Origin: Cacconaster sp045601245
GTDB lineage: Bacteria; Bacteroidota; Bacteroidia; Bacteroidales; UBA932
Assembly: GCA_045601245.1 (NCBI GenBank)
Contig: JAZRZH010000020.1
Coordinates: forward strand, 1-38,967
Direction: 5' to 3'
DNA length: 38,967 nt
A program made the position numbers and the translations under genes. How positions within the stretch are numbered: position 1 is the stretch's first letter; each line of letters starts with the position of its first letter. Shown piece by piece: positions 30,746 to 38,967 of the stretch. The notes beneath the pieces were generated by a model. The model was not told the DNA's origin. It made no database searches and saw only the letters and a list, made by a program, of their open reading frames with translations.

Positions 30746-33700
30746 TTATTTGGATTCCGACTCTGCGTCGGGATTGATTTGCATGAATATGTACTCCTTG
30801 CGCTGCTTCTCCTCCTTGTCGCGCTCACCGTGACGGGAGAGGACTGCATAGACGACAGGGACGATGATGAGGGTGACGACCGTCGAGACGAACAGACCGC
30901 CGATCACCACGATACCGAGCGGATGCCACATTTCGGAACCTTCGCCCTGGCTCAACGCCATAGGGAGCATACCGAGAAGTGTGGTGAATGCCGTCATGAG
31001 GACAGGACGCAGACGGGAAGCTCCGGAGAGGGCGATGGCCTCGTTGAGTTCATATCCGCGGTCACGCATCAGGTTGATGTAGTCCACCAGCACGATACCG
31101 TTCTTGACGGCGATACCGACGAGCATGATGATACCGAGGGCGCCGATCATGTCGAGAGTCGTACCGGTCAGCCAGAGCGCTACGATCACGCCGGAGAGTG
31201 CGAACGGCACTGACAGCATGATGATGGCAGGCTTGGAGAGAGACTCGAACTGTGAAGCCATCACGATGTAGACGAGCAGGAGCACGAGCAGGATGAGAAG
31301 GAGCATATCGCCGAACATCTCCTGCTGGTCCTCATAATCACCGGCAAGCGTGACGGTGATACCGCTCGGAGTGGAAGTGTTGTCTATCAGGTTCTGGATC
31401 TGCGCTGCCAGTTCACCGAGAGAGGTGTTGTACGGCGATACGGAGACCTTGATATACCTCTGACGGCTCTTGCGGTCAATGGTCTGCGGAGCCCAGTACT
31501 CTTCGATCTGAGCGACCTCGCTCAACTTGACCTTGGCGCCTGTGGCGGTAGGGATGGTGAAATCCTGGATGTCCGTGATGGCGTTGCGGTCCTCTTCCTT
31601 GAGGCGGACTACGATATCGTATTCGTCACCGTCCTCCTTGAGATATCCCGCCGTGTAGCCGGCAACCCTGTTGCGGATATATGTGGATACCGTAGCGGTG
31701 TTGAGGCCGTGATATGCAAGCTTCTGCTTGTCGAGGGTGACCTTGAGTTCAGGACGGTCCTTGTCGCGGCTGATGGTCACGTTGCGGGCGCCTGCGATGG
31801 TATTGGTGATGGATGCCTTGAGTTCGTCAGCGAGAAGGCTGGTCTCGTCGAAGTCGTAACCGTAGATTTCGATATCAACGGTAGAACCGCCACCGCCGCC
31901 CATACCGCCGGATGTGGTGCAGTATGCGTTTACGATCTCAGGATATCCCGCCATCTCCTGGCGGAGGACTTCGCTGATCTCATCGATGCTGCGGGTACGC
32001 TCGTTCTTCTTGTTGCATACTACGGTCATCGATATCTTGTAGTTGGTGGTCGACGAGAAGAGTGCGCTCAGGCCGCTGTCGTCGGAAGAACCTGCGGATG
32101 TCGAGATTTTCTCGATCTCAGGAACGAGTTCCACGAAACGCGCCTCAAGGGTGCGGGCGGTCTTGAGAGTCTCTTCGATGCGGGTACCGCGCTGGAGTTC
32201 GACGGTCACGTTGACACGGCCGTTATCGCTCGACTGCATGAAGTCGGTACCGATCTTACCGGCAAATACAGGAAGCATCGTGATGATGAAGAATGCGATT
32301 GCTGCAAGTATGGTCACCAGTTTGTGACGGAGACACCAGCGGAGGGCGTTCGCATAGAATGCGTCAACCTTGTCGAGCAGGCCCACCACATATTTGGCAT
32401 ACCAGCCCTTCTTCTCTCCGGATTCGATAAGGCGGCCCTTTTCGTCGATTCTGACCTTCTTGCCCTTGAGCACCTGAGAACAGAGCATAGGGATGAGGGA
32501 GATCGCAGCAATGGTGGATGTCGTGACTACGATGGTCACAATCCAGCCGAGTTCCTTGAAGAGGATGCCGGCCAGACCGGTGAGCATCGTCAGCGGAATG
32601 AATACGGCGGCGATGACGAGGGTTGTCGCAATGACGGAAGTCCAGACCTCATTGGTGGCGTAGATAGCCGCCTCGCGAGGGGATGAACCGCGGTCGATGT
32701 GTTTGGTGATATTTTCGAGGACCACGATCGCATCGTCCACGACCATACCGATGGCCACTGTCAGCGCCGAGAGCGAAATGATGTTCAGGGAGCTGTTGGC
32801 GACAAGCAGGTAGATGAATGAAACGATCAATGAGATCGGAATCGTGAGGCTGATGATGAGTGTGGCCCTCCAGTTGCCGAGGAAGAAGAATACGACCAGC
32901 ACGACGAAGAGCAGCGCATAGAGGATGGATTCCTCGAGGGAGTTGACCGCACCCTGGATATCTTCGGAAGAGTCATAGATAAGAGTGAGCTGGACATCCT
33001 TCGGCAGGCGCTTCTCGATTCTGGCGAGTTCCTTGCGGACATCGCGGCAGACCTGCACGGTATTGGAACCGGATTTCTTGGCGACCATCATACGGACCGC
33101 TTCCTTTCCGTTCACCTTCTCATCGACAGAGAGGTCCTTGATGGTATCGCGCACCGAAGCGAGGTCGCGGACAAAAATCTGCTGGCCGCCCCTGGTGGTT
33201 GAAACGACGATGTCAGCAATCTCAGAACTCTGCGCATATTCGCCGCGCACCTGCATCTGGTACTGCTGCTTCTCCATCTTGACAGTACCGCTCGAAAGGT
33301 TCAGGTTGTTGGAGCTGATGGCTGAAGCAACCTGCTCGAGGGTGAGATTGTATGCATCGAGCTTGGACTGGTCGAGATCTATATAGACATAGCGGTCAGG
33401 CGCACCGGAGACCGATACGCTGCCGATACCGTTGATTCGGTTCAACTGCGGGATAACTTCGTCATTTAGGATCTTCTCGAGGCCCGGATAACTCTCATCC
33501 GCCGTCACCGCATACTGGATGATAGGCATCAGGGAGCTGTTGAGCTTGAAGATGACAGGGCTTGAGCAGGCGTCAGGAAGGTTGCTCTTGACCATATCCA
33601 CATAGGATCGTATGTCATTGGCCGCCTCATCGCGGTCCGAGCCCCACTCCAGTTCGAGGTTCACGACGGAAATATTGTCCCTGGAGGACGATGTCATCTC

Positions 33701-33934
33701 CTTGAGGCCGTCCACGGAGGTCAGGGTGTTCTCGATGATCTTAGTGACGTTGGTCTCTATTTCAGAGGCGCTTGCACCCGGATAGGTGGTCATCACCGTG
33801 ATGAACGGCGGATCCATCTCCGGGAACTGGTCGATAGGCAGCCTTGTGAGGGCGAACAGGCCTATCACAATGACGGCGACAAACACGAGGGCCGTCGTCA
33901 CCGGCTTGTTTATGGCTGTTTTGTATATGCTCAT
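30746..33934 (-). CDS. RND efflux pump inner-membrane subunit (AcrB/HAE1 type)
   Basis: A 1062-residue proton-driven resistance-nodulation-division transporter. The N-terminus SIYKTAINKPVTTALVFVAVI, the transmembrane proton-relay pair in IGMVVDDAIVVLEN (two adjacent Asp), and GKIGTDFMQSSDNGRVNVTV at the start of the second half are standard for HAE1. Twelve transmembrane helices and two large periplasmic loops are expected. It forms a tripartite drug or lipid exporter with the adjacent adaptor and TolC. It starts 3 nt after the adaptor stop. The Gly run MGGGGGS near residue 685 is a low-complexity insertion. Confidence 0.96.
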   Translation of the reverse strand: MSIYKTAINKPVTTALVFVAVIVIGLFALTRLPIDQFPEMDPPFITVMTTYPGASASEIETNVTKIIENTLTSVDGLKEMTSSSRDNISVVNLELEWGSDRDEAANDIRSYVDMVKSNLPDACSSPVIFKLNSSLMPIIQYAVTADESYPGLEKILNDEVIPQLNRINGIGSVSVSGAPDRYVYIDLDQSKLDAYNLTLEQVASAISSNNLNLSSGTVKMEKQQYQMQVRGEYAQSSEIADIVVSTTRGGQQIFVRDLASVRDTIKDLSVDEKVNGKEAVRMMVAKKSGSNTVQVCRDVRKELARIEKRLPKDVQLTLIYDSSEDIQGAVNSLEESILYALLFVVLVVFFFLGNWRATLIISLTIPISLIVSFIYLLVANSSLNIISLSALTVAIGMVVDDAIVVLENITKHIDRGSSPREAAIYATNEVWTSVIATTLVIAAVFIPLTMLTGLAGILFKELGWIVTIVVTTSTIAAISLIPMLCSQVLKGKKVRIDEKGRLIESGEKKGWYAKYVVGLLDKVDAFYANALRWCLRHKLVTILAAIAFFIITMLPVFAGKIGTDFMQSSDNGRVNVTVELQRGTRIEETLKTARTLEARFVELVPEIEKISTSAGSSDDSGLSALFSSTTNYKISMTVVCNKKNERTRSIDEISEVLRQEMAGYPEIVNAYCTTSGGMGGGGGSTVDIEIYGYDFDETSLLADELKASITNTIAGARNVTISRDKDRPELKVTLDKQKLAYHGLNTATVSTYIRNRVAGYTAGYLKEDGDEYDIVVRLKEEDRNAITDIQDFTIPTATGAKVKLSEVAQIEEYWAPQTIDRKSRQRYIKVSVSPYNTSLGELAAQIQNLIDNTSTPSGITVTLAGDYEDQQEMFGDMLLLILLVLLLVYIVMASQFESLSKPAIIMLSVPFALSGVIVALWLTGTTLDMIGALGIIMLVGIAVKNGIVLVDYINLMRDRGYELNEAIALSGASRLRPVLMTAFTTLLGMLPMALSQGEGSEMWHPLGIVVIGGLFVSTVVTLIIVPVVYAVLSRHGERDKEEKQRKEYIFMQINPDAESESK

Positions 33935-33937
33935 CCG

Positions 33938-34954
33938 TTAGTTCTCCTTTACTACATTGAGTTTGCAACCGTCAACGAGCTTTGCCTGGCCGACCGTCAC
34001 GAGGCGGTCACCCTCTGCGATCTCGTTGCTGAGGATTTCGATATCCTGGTCGAAACGCTGGCCGAGCTGCACGAATACGCGCTTTGCAGTGCCGTTGTCA
34101 TCAAGATATACATAGCGGTCGTTGGAACCGGTGAGCTTCTGGACTGCCTGGTAAGGGACGATGATGGCCTCGGCCATACCCATCTCCATCTTGGAGTGGA
34201 CATACATACCCGGACGGAGTTTGTTGGATCCGTTAGGGATGCGGACCTTAACCTGGAATGTGTGGGATGCGGCATCGATGGTCGGATAGATGACCTCGAT
34301 GGTTGCAGGGAATTCGGTATCAGGATATACGTCCGAAAGGATGCTGACCTTCATTCCGGCCTTCACGTTCGGGAAATAGCTTTCCGGCACGCTGATAAGC
34401 GCCTTGAGGGTGCTGATCTGGGTGAGGACGAGGATCGGCTGGCCGCTGTAGAGCTCGCCGTCCTCATAGTTCTTGGCGGAAATGACGCCGCCGAACTGGG
34501 CCTTGACGAAAGTATTCTTCTCGAGGAATCCGAGGGACTCCTTGGTCTGCTCATAGCTGAGTTTCAGCTGGTCGAATGACTGTGCGGAAACCGCGCCGCT
34601 CTCCCTGAGGGCGCTCATACGGTCCATCTCCACTCCGAGGTTCGCGTAGGTAAGCTTTGTGGTGTTGTACTGGTTCTGGTCCATTCTGACGAGCATATCG
34701 CCCTGACGCACATAGGAACCGACTTCCACGTAAATATGTTCGATCTTTCCGGTAAGGGAAGGGGAAACGTTCATTGTCTGATAACCTTCGAGCGTGGTTG
34801 AGAAATCGAGCACGCGGGCTACGGTACGCTTTGCAATAGCGGTGGTCTCGACGAGTTCCGCACGTTCTTCGGTTGTTGTCTGTGCCTGCTTCGGACCGCA
34901 GCCCATAAGGAGCGCGGAAGCACAGGCGAGAATCGCATAATTTCTGACTTTCAT
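33938..34954 (-). CDS. RND periplasmic adaptor (membrane-fusion) subunit
   Basis: A 338-residue lipoprotein adaptor: MKVRNYAILACASALLMGC, lipobox LMGC at residue 19. A biotinyl-lipoyl part (GKIEHIYVEVGSYVRQGDMLVRMD), helical hairpin (LTYANLGVEMDRMSALRESGAVSAQ) and beta-barrel part (VSILSDVYPDTEFPATIEVIYPTIDAASHTFQVKVRI) follow in the usual MFP order. It bridges the pump and TolC. Nine nt after the TolC-family gene and 3 nt before the pump. Confidence 0.95.
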   Translation of the reverse strand: MKVRNYAILACASALLMGCGPKQAQTTTEERAELVETTAIAKRTVARVLDFSTTLEGYQTMNVSPSLTGKIEHIYVEVGSYVRQGDMLVRMDQNQYNTTKLTYANLGVEMDRMSALRESGAVSAQSFDQLKLSYEQTKESLGFLEKNTFVKAQFGGVISAKNYEDGELYSGQPILVLTQISTLKALISVPESYFPNVKAGMKVSILSDVYPDTEFPATIEVIYPTIDAASHTFQVKVRIPNGSNKLRPGMYVHSKMEMGMAEAIIVPYQAVQKLTGSNDRYVYLDDNGTAKRVFVQLGQRFDQDIEILSNEIAEGDRLVTVGQAKLVDGCKLNVVKEN

Positions 34955-34963
34955 ATCTTATTT

Positions 34964-36280
34964 CTATTTATTCAGGAGTTGTTCGAGTGAAATCTGTGCA
35001 TTGACCATATCGAGCAGAGCCTGCACATAGGAACTCTGGGCTGAGATGAGGCTCGTGCCGGAATTGGTCACGTCAAGGCTGGAAGCCACACCGTATTCGT
35101 ATTTCTTGGCGATATTGTCAAACACGCTGCGTGCGACATCGACGTTCTTGCGCTGGGTATCGAGACGCTCGAGGGATGAACGCAGGTTGTAGAGCAGCTG
35201 GCGGTACTGCACCTTGAGGGCGAGTTCGGTGTCCTGAAGGGTATTGAGCTGCTTCTGATATGCGAGTTTTGCATCCTTGAGGGCGAGATAGGTCTTGCCG
35301 GAGGTGAAGAGCGGTACTGACAATTTGACACCGAGCATATTCGGAGGTGTCATATCCATTCTCAGTTCGTCGCTGAAATACTTCTTGGTGGTGTACTGAT
35401 GATATACGCTGAGAGTCGGGCCGTTGGACCAGCCGGTCATCGCAATCTGCTTCTTGGCGAGATCCGTGCTCTGCTTGAGCAGCATATAGTTGTAATTGCG
35501 CTCGATGTCGAATTCCTCGGACATCAGTTCTTCGGCGCTCTCGACATTGACAAGATTGTCAAGCCCCTGAAGGAGAATGATTTCCGTGTCAGGGTCAAGG
35601 TTCAGCTGGAGACGGATGGAGTTGTAGACCATCTCGAGGGAGCGCTTTGTCGCCTCGATGGTGTTCTCCATCGTAGTCACCTGTACGAGCAGCTGATCCG
35701 CGTCGGTCTGTTCGGAAACGCCGACTGCGACGGACTGCTTCGATACATCGTAGAGTTTACGCATGCTTTCGAGATTCTCCTCAAGCAGTTTGAGGGATTC
35801 CTCGGTGACAAGGGCTGAGTAATAGAGCACTTTCACCTGGTCGCAGATCTCCTGCTCGCTCTTCTGGAGCGTGACGTCAGACATTTTCCTGGAAATGTCG
35901 GAGACCTTCAGGGAAACAATCTGTGCGCCGCTGAAGCCCACAGCCGTGGTTATACCCAATGAGACGTATGGCGGCATCGCGATGGACATCGCACCGAAGT
36001 CCATTGTGTAGCCGAAATAGTTGGAATAGTCCGCAGATGCGCTGACCTGTGGGAGCATGCTGGAAATCACCTGCCATTTGCCCGCCTCGGCCCGCTGGAT
36101 GTCAATTGATGCGTTCTTGAGTGTGTTGTTGTGCTGCAGCGCATATTCCTGCGCCTGCTGCAGCGTAAGCGCAACCTTGTCCGGCCTCTCCTGTGCCGAA
36201 GCAAGTGTTCCGGCGCCTCCCGTCAATAATGCGAGCACTATTGCAGCCGCGCCGGCCAAAAACGAATTCTTCTTTATCAT
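34964..36280 (-). CDS. TolC-family outer-membrane efflux channel
   Basis: A 438-residue outer-membrane factor. Start taken at the ATG at 36280 (MIKKNSFLAGAAAIVLALLTGGAG, signal peptide). Two OEP repeats are visible, the first around LTLQQAQEYALQHNNTLKNASIDIQ and VLYYSALVTEESLKLLEENLESM, the second around LSVPLFTSGKTYLALKDAKLAYQKQL and SSYVQALLDMVNAQISLEQLL. It forms the outer-membrane exit duct. First gene of the four-gene efflux operon; the -7 box TAATTTTG (complement of 36313-36320) lies upstream. Confidence 0.95.
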   Translation of the reverse strand: MIKKNSFLAGAAAIVLALLTGGAGTLASAQERPDKVALTLQQAQEYALQHNNTLKNASIDIQRAEAGKWQVISSMLPQVSASADYSNYFGYTMDFGAMSIAMPPYVSLGITTAVGFSGAQIVSLKVSDISRKMSDVTLQKSEQEICDQVKVLYYSALVTEESLKLLEENLESMRKLYDVSKQSVAVGVSEQTDADQLLVQVTTMENTIEATKRSLEMVYNSIRLQLNLDPDTEIILLQGLDNLVNVESAEELMSEEFDIERNYNYMLLKQSTDLAKKQIAMTGWSNGPTLSVYHQYTTKKYFSDELRMDMTPPNMLGVKLSVPLFTSGKTYLALKDAKLAYQKQLNTLQDTELALKVQYRQLLYNLRSSLERLDTQRKNVDVARSVFDNIAKKYEYGVASSLDVTNSGTSLISAQSSYVQALLDMVNAQISLEQLLNK

Positions 36281-36312
36281 CTCTATATAAATATACATTT
36301 GATATGACGGCG

Positions 36313-36320
36313 CAAAATTA
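36313..36320 (-). promoter_or_regulatory. -7 box of the RND efflux operon
   Basis: The minus strand reads TAATTTTG, 32 nt before the TolC-family ATG. No TTG at the usual spacing. No regulator gene lies next to the operon. Confidence 0.45.
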
Positions 36321-36337
36321 CTGCAAAAAATGAACCA

Positions 36338-36616
36338 TTAATCGTTATTCCTGAAGTAATCGTCCCTGAACTGACGCCACAGTTCCCAAATCCAGAGTTG
36401 CTCCGCATCGTAATTGCCGTAAAAGCCTTTGCGCAATACGCTGCGGAATTTTGCAATAACCGGGAAAATGACAGAGGAAAGAAGTATTAACAATACACAG
36501 ACGATTATTGTAATGGCACTCATTGAACCTGCCGACAGAGCGATGGCAAGTGCCGTCAGGCCGGAGAGTGCCGCAACGATTATGTCCAGAACAATTTTAT
36601 TGCGAAAAACCTTCAT
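36338..36616 (-). CDS. Small membrane protein of unknown function
   Basis: A 92-residue protein starting at the ATG at 36616 (MKVFRNKIVLDIIVAALSGLTALAI). Two hydrophobic segments (about residues 8-30 and 32-52) precede a basic, aromatic tail (FRSVLRKGFYGNYDAEQLWIWELWRQFRDDYFRNND). The reading frame is open for about 98 codons upstream, but those codons lie in the DsbD gene and are out of its frame. A good promoter is at 36624-36653. No family recognised. Confidence 0.7.
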   Translation of the reverse strand: MKVFRNKIVLDIIVAALSGLTALAIALSAGSMSAITIIVCVLLILLSSVIFPVIAKFRSVLRKGFYGNYDAEQLWIWELWRQFRDDYFRNND

Positions 36617-36623
36617 ATCGTTG

Positions 36624-36653
36624 CAAAAATAGTAAATATTTATCGTTTTACAA
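36624..36653 (-). promoter_or_regulatory. Promoter of the small membrane protein
   Basis: On the minus strand TTG (complement of 36651-36653), 19 bases, TATTTTTG (complement of 36624-36631), then 7 nt to the ATG. Strong match to the Bacteroidota -33/-7 pattern, and a very short leader. Confidence 0.6.
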
Positions 36654-36699
36654 TAAATTTTTAAAATTTTAATGCATTTCCTATGAATGTCTGACTGCG

Positions 36700-38625
36700 T
36701 CACCGGCTGTGGAATTCCGACAAGCCGTCCTTGAGGAAACGGCGGAAGGCGGCGACGTCCAGGTCGTAGGCACGTGGCTCGGCGAGAAGCCGGCCGCGGC
36801 CGCGCAGGATGTAGTAAGGCTGGGCGTTGATGCCGTAGTCGCGGAGCATTCTGTAGGAGTTGATCTTGCCGACCGTTTTGAGCACCTTGCCGCTGCCGGT
36901 CGTCAGCCATTGATCTTCCGGCATCACGGTCTTGTCGTCACCGTAGAGAGTCACCACGACATATTCGTCGCGAAGAATGCGGCGTATCTCCGGATCGGTA
37001 AGGACACGCGCCTCCATTTCACGGCAATTGACGCATCCGAGGCCCGAGAAATCTATGAAAAGCGGCCTGTCTGACGCCTCGGCGTATGCTTCCGCCTCAT
37101 CGAGGTCGTAGAACTCCGTAATCGAGGCAGCCGACTTCAAAGGCGTCAGATAGCCGGAAATCGCCTTGAGCGGAGCACCCCAAAGACCGGGAATCATATA
37201 CACCACAAAAGCCAGCGCAGCCAGGCCGGCGGCGAGGCGCGGGATACCGACGCGGTGTTTTGGATTCCGTCCAGTACCGGCGACTGCGCTGCCGTCAGAC
37301 GGTTCCGCTGATAAACCGGACTCGGCGGCGGACTCCCCGGGCGCCTTGCCAGAGCGCAGTATTCCAAGCAGGTAGAGTCCAAGCAGCGTGAAGCAGATTA
37401 TCCAGATTATCAGATATAGTTCGCGGCTGAGGATGCCCCAATGATATGTTTGGTCGGCGGTGCTGAGGAATTTGAAACCCAGCGCCAGTTCGATGAAACC
37501 GAGCGAAACCTTGACGGTATTGAGCCATCCGCCGCTCTTGGGAAGCCTCTTGAGCCACGACGGGAAGAGCGCCAGCAGCGTGAACGGCAGCGCGAAGGCC
37601 AGGGAAAATGCCAGCATCGTGACCATAGGAACCCAGAATTCACCGGAGGTGGACTTGATGAGGACGGTGCCCACAATCGGTCCGGTGCAGGAGAATGACA
37701 CGAGCACCAGAGTCAGCGCCATGAAAAATACGCCTCCCAACCCCTTGCGGTCGGCATTGCGGTCGCTGCGGTTGACCAGCCGCGACGGCAGGACTATCTC
37801 GAAGGCCCCGAAGAAAGAGGCTGCGAAAAGCATGAATACGATGAAGAAGATGATGTTGGGCAGCCAGTGGGTCGCAAGCCAGTTGAAGATGTCGGTCGTC
37901 ACGGAGTCGCCTCCGACAATCCAGGTGATAAAGATTATCAGGGCTATCGGCACGGTGTAGAGCAGCACGATGAAAAGGCCGTACATGAACGCACGGAAGC
38001 GCCCCGCGGATTTGTTGTCGGAGCCCTTGAGGAAGTACGATACCGTCATCGGAATCATCGGGAACACGCACGGCGTCAACAGAGCTGCAAGCCCCCACAG
38101 TATCGCTTCGATGATCAGCGCCCAGATGCCCTTGGCGCTGCCGGGGGAGGCGGGGACCGCCGGGGCGGTCTCCGCGCCGGCCAGGGCCACCTTGAAGTCC
38201 TGATCCGATGGAGGAATGCAGTTGGAGTCGTTGCAGCACATCCACTCGACATTCGCTTCGAGAGTGGCGGGCCCGCTGGCGACCACCTTCTGGGTGAAGC
38301 TGGCGCTATCCTCGAAATATCCGATTTGGCCGTAGATGGGATCGATCGTGCGCACAGGCTCGGAGCCGTACACGATCCCCCCGACGAGCTCCACGCCCGG
38401 GCATTCGGCGAATGTGAACGTCGTGGCATTCACTCCCGATTCGTACGGACCGCAGTCGTAGATGTGCCATCCTGACTCGAGATTGACTGTGAACACTATG
38501 TCTGCGGCGCCGTCTGCGCCTTCGACGACTTTGCAAGTCCATTTGGCGGGATTTGGCTGCGCCACCGCCACCATGCAGCAGAACAGCGCGGCAAGGAATG
38601 CCAATGCTTTAGATGCTCCTTTCAC
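36700..38625 (-). CDS. dsbD: DsbD-type thiol:disulfide interchange protein
   Basis: A 641-residue protein. Signal (to about residue 23), then an N-terminal periplasmic domain with C130, C131 and C136 (CCNDSNC), an eight-helix membrane domain with reactive Cys186 (LTPCVFPM) and Cys313 (SFSCTGPIVG), and a C-terminal thioredoxin-like domain with Cys531-x2-Cys534 (GLGCVNCREM). This is the full DsbD cascade that carries electrons from cytosolic thioredoxin (trxA is in this window) to periplasmic isomerases. The start is a GTG (complement of 38623-38625); a low-complexity linker at about 427-455 joins the last two domains. Terminator of hpf lies just upstream. Confidence 0.93.
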   Translation of the reverse strand: MKGASKALAFLAALFCCMVAVAQPNPAKWTCKVVEGADGAADIVFTVNLESGWHIYDCGPYESGVNATTFTFAECPGVELVGGIVYGSEPVRTIDPIYGQIGYFEDSASFTQKVVASGPATLEANVEWMCCNDSNCIPPSDQDFKVALAGAETAPAVPASPGSAKGIWALIIEAILWGLAALLTPCVFPMIPMTVSYFLKGSDNKSAGRFRAFMYGLFIVLLYTVPIALIIFITWIVGGDSVTTDIFNWLATHWLPNIIFFIVFMLFAASFFGAFEIVLPSRLVNRSDRNADRKGLGGVFFMALTLVLVSFSCTGPIVGTVLIKSTSGEFWVPMVTMLAFSLAFALPFTLLALFPSWLKRLPKSGGWLNTVKVSLGFIELALGFKFLSTADQTYHWGILSRELYLIIWIICFTLLGLYLLGILRSGKAPGESAAESGLSAEPSDGSAVAGTGRNPKHRVGIPRLAAGLAALAFVVYMIPGLWGAPLKAISGYLTPLKSAASITEFYDLDEAEAYAEASDRPLFIDFSGLGCVNCREMEARVLTDPEIRRILRDEYVVVTLYGDDKTVMPEDQWLTTGSGKVLKTVGKINSYRMLRDYGINAQPYYILRGRGRLLAEPRAYDLDVAAFRRFLKDGLSEFHSR

Positions 38626-38642
38626 TCCGTCGGAATTTTAAG

Positions 38643-38666
38643 AAAGCCGGCCTTCCAGCCGGCTTT
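38643..38666 (-). terminator. Intrinsic terminator after hpf
   Basis: AAAGCCGGC (38643-38651) pairs with GCCGGCTTT (38658-38666) across a 6-base loop. On the minus strand it is followed by TTTCTTAAAATT. It lies between the hpf stop (38671) and the dsbD start (38625). Confidence 0.8.
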
Positions 38667-38670
38667 AGGA

Positions 38671-38961
38671 TTAAAGATCGTATTTCTTTTCTTTTGTTCG
38701 CGTGAGCTTTTCCTTCATCACGTCCACACATTCAGTGACTGCGTTTTCGAACGTGTCTGCGACTTTCTCCACAAGGAGATCCTCGCCCGGAACGTGAATC
38801 TGGATCTTGGCCTTCTTGCCCTCCTTGATCTCCTCGAGGGTGATCTCGGCTTCCTGGGCGACGCCCTCGAAGAATTTCTCCAGACGGGCGGCCTTCTTCT
38901 CGACGAATGCAGCGAGCTTCTCGCTGACGTCGACCTTCAATGCTTTGAGTTTAATCTCCAT
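38671..38961 (-). CDS. hpf: Ribosome hibernation-promoting factor, short form
   Basis: A 96-residue HPF/RaiA-type protein: ALKVDVSEKLAAFVEKKAARLEKFF, AEITLEEIKEGKKAKIQIHVPGEDL, FENAVTECVDVMKEKLTRTKEKK. These blocks follow the beta-alpha-beta-beta-beta-alpha order of the family. It binds the decoding centre of idle 30S subunits and protects ribosomes in stationary phase. It lacks the C-terminal dimerisation domain of long HPF. The ATG lies 6 nt from the window edge, so its promoter is not seen. Confidence 0.93.
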   Translation of the reverse strand: MEIKLKALKVDVSEKLAAFVEKKAARLEKFFEGVAQEAEITLEEIKEGKKAKIQIHVPGEDLLVEKVADTFENAVTECVDVMKEKLTRTKEKKYDL

Positions 38962-38967
38962 TTTTAC

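Noticed and set aside
31709..32686. Open frame of 325 codons opposite the RND pump
   Set aside because: Shadow of a well-conserved transporter; composition only reflects the antisense codons.
1..38967. tRNA, rRNA, CRISPR arrays and tandem repeats
   Set aside because: No tRNA-like TTCNANNC context in a gene-free gap, no rRNA stretch and no regularly spaced repeats were seen by reading; small RNAs cannot be excluded.

Overview
The window looks like a chromosome segment from a member of the Bacteroidota, most likely order Bacteroidales. The evidence is a Bacteroidota-type gene set (GldH lipoprotein, RicT/PSP1 protein, DUF3109 protein, fimbrillin plus VWA surface proteins, DAHP synthase fused to chorismate mutase) and repeated matches to the Bacteroidota -7 promoter box TAnnTTTG, several with a TTG about 19-20 bp upstream. 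Genus cannot be fixed from sequence alone. I see no rRNA, tRNA or CRISPR array. Most of the window is dense, conserved, short-gap operons; the stretch from about 24.7 to 29.4 kb looks accessory.

Layout. 1-1.5 kb (+): superoxide reductase, lipocalin and ferritin, an iron/oxidative-stress group closed by a bidirectional terminator. 1.5-3.7 kb (-): pgk and lgt. 3.7-6.9 kb (+): an RlmI-like methyltransferase and two tandem paralogous lipoproteins with beta-barrel-like C-terminal halves. 6.88-6.94 kb: a 67-bp MITE-like element with 17-bp perfect inverted ends and TTA duplications. 7.0-10.8 kb (-): pyrH, frr, aroF-chorismate mutase and a secreted BPL_N-like protein. 10.9-11.6 kb (+): an AbrB/PIN toxin-antitoxin pair. 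11.65-14.8 kb (-): lipoprotein, membrane-anchored Ntn-type amidase, NlpC/P60-LysM hydrolase. 15.0-17.2 kb (-): hemW and a membrane coiled-coil protein. 17.3-18.4 kb: a small membrane protein (+) and DUF3109 (-). 18.4-24.6 kb (+): TPR protein, U32 hydroxylase-type protein, holB, ricT, gldH, trmB.

24.7-29.4 kb is the accessory part: a 910-bp IS5-family element whose transposase carries a nonsense codon and a homopolymer frameshift, a hairpin-bearing intergenic region, a lipoprotein fimbrillin with an unusual C-terminal domain, and a VWA surface protein likely to be its tip adhesin. 29.4-30.4 kb (-): trxA and a small outer-membrane barrel. 30.4-36.3 kb (-): a complete RND efflux operon (TolC, adaptor, pump) ending in a PII-like small protein. 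36.3-39 kb (-): a small membrane protein, a DsbD-type thiol:disulfide interchange protein, and the ribosome hibernation factor hpf.

The strongest leads are the fimbrillin/VWA pair with its possible TasA/camelysin-like tail, the MITE and the solo copies of its end scattered at gene ends, the lipoprotein-amidase-NlpC/P60 operon, the tandem lipoprotein-barrel proteins, and the PII-like gene in the RND operon.
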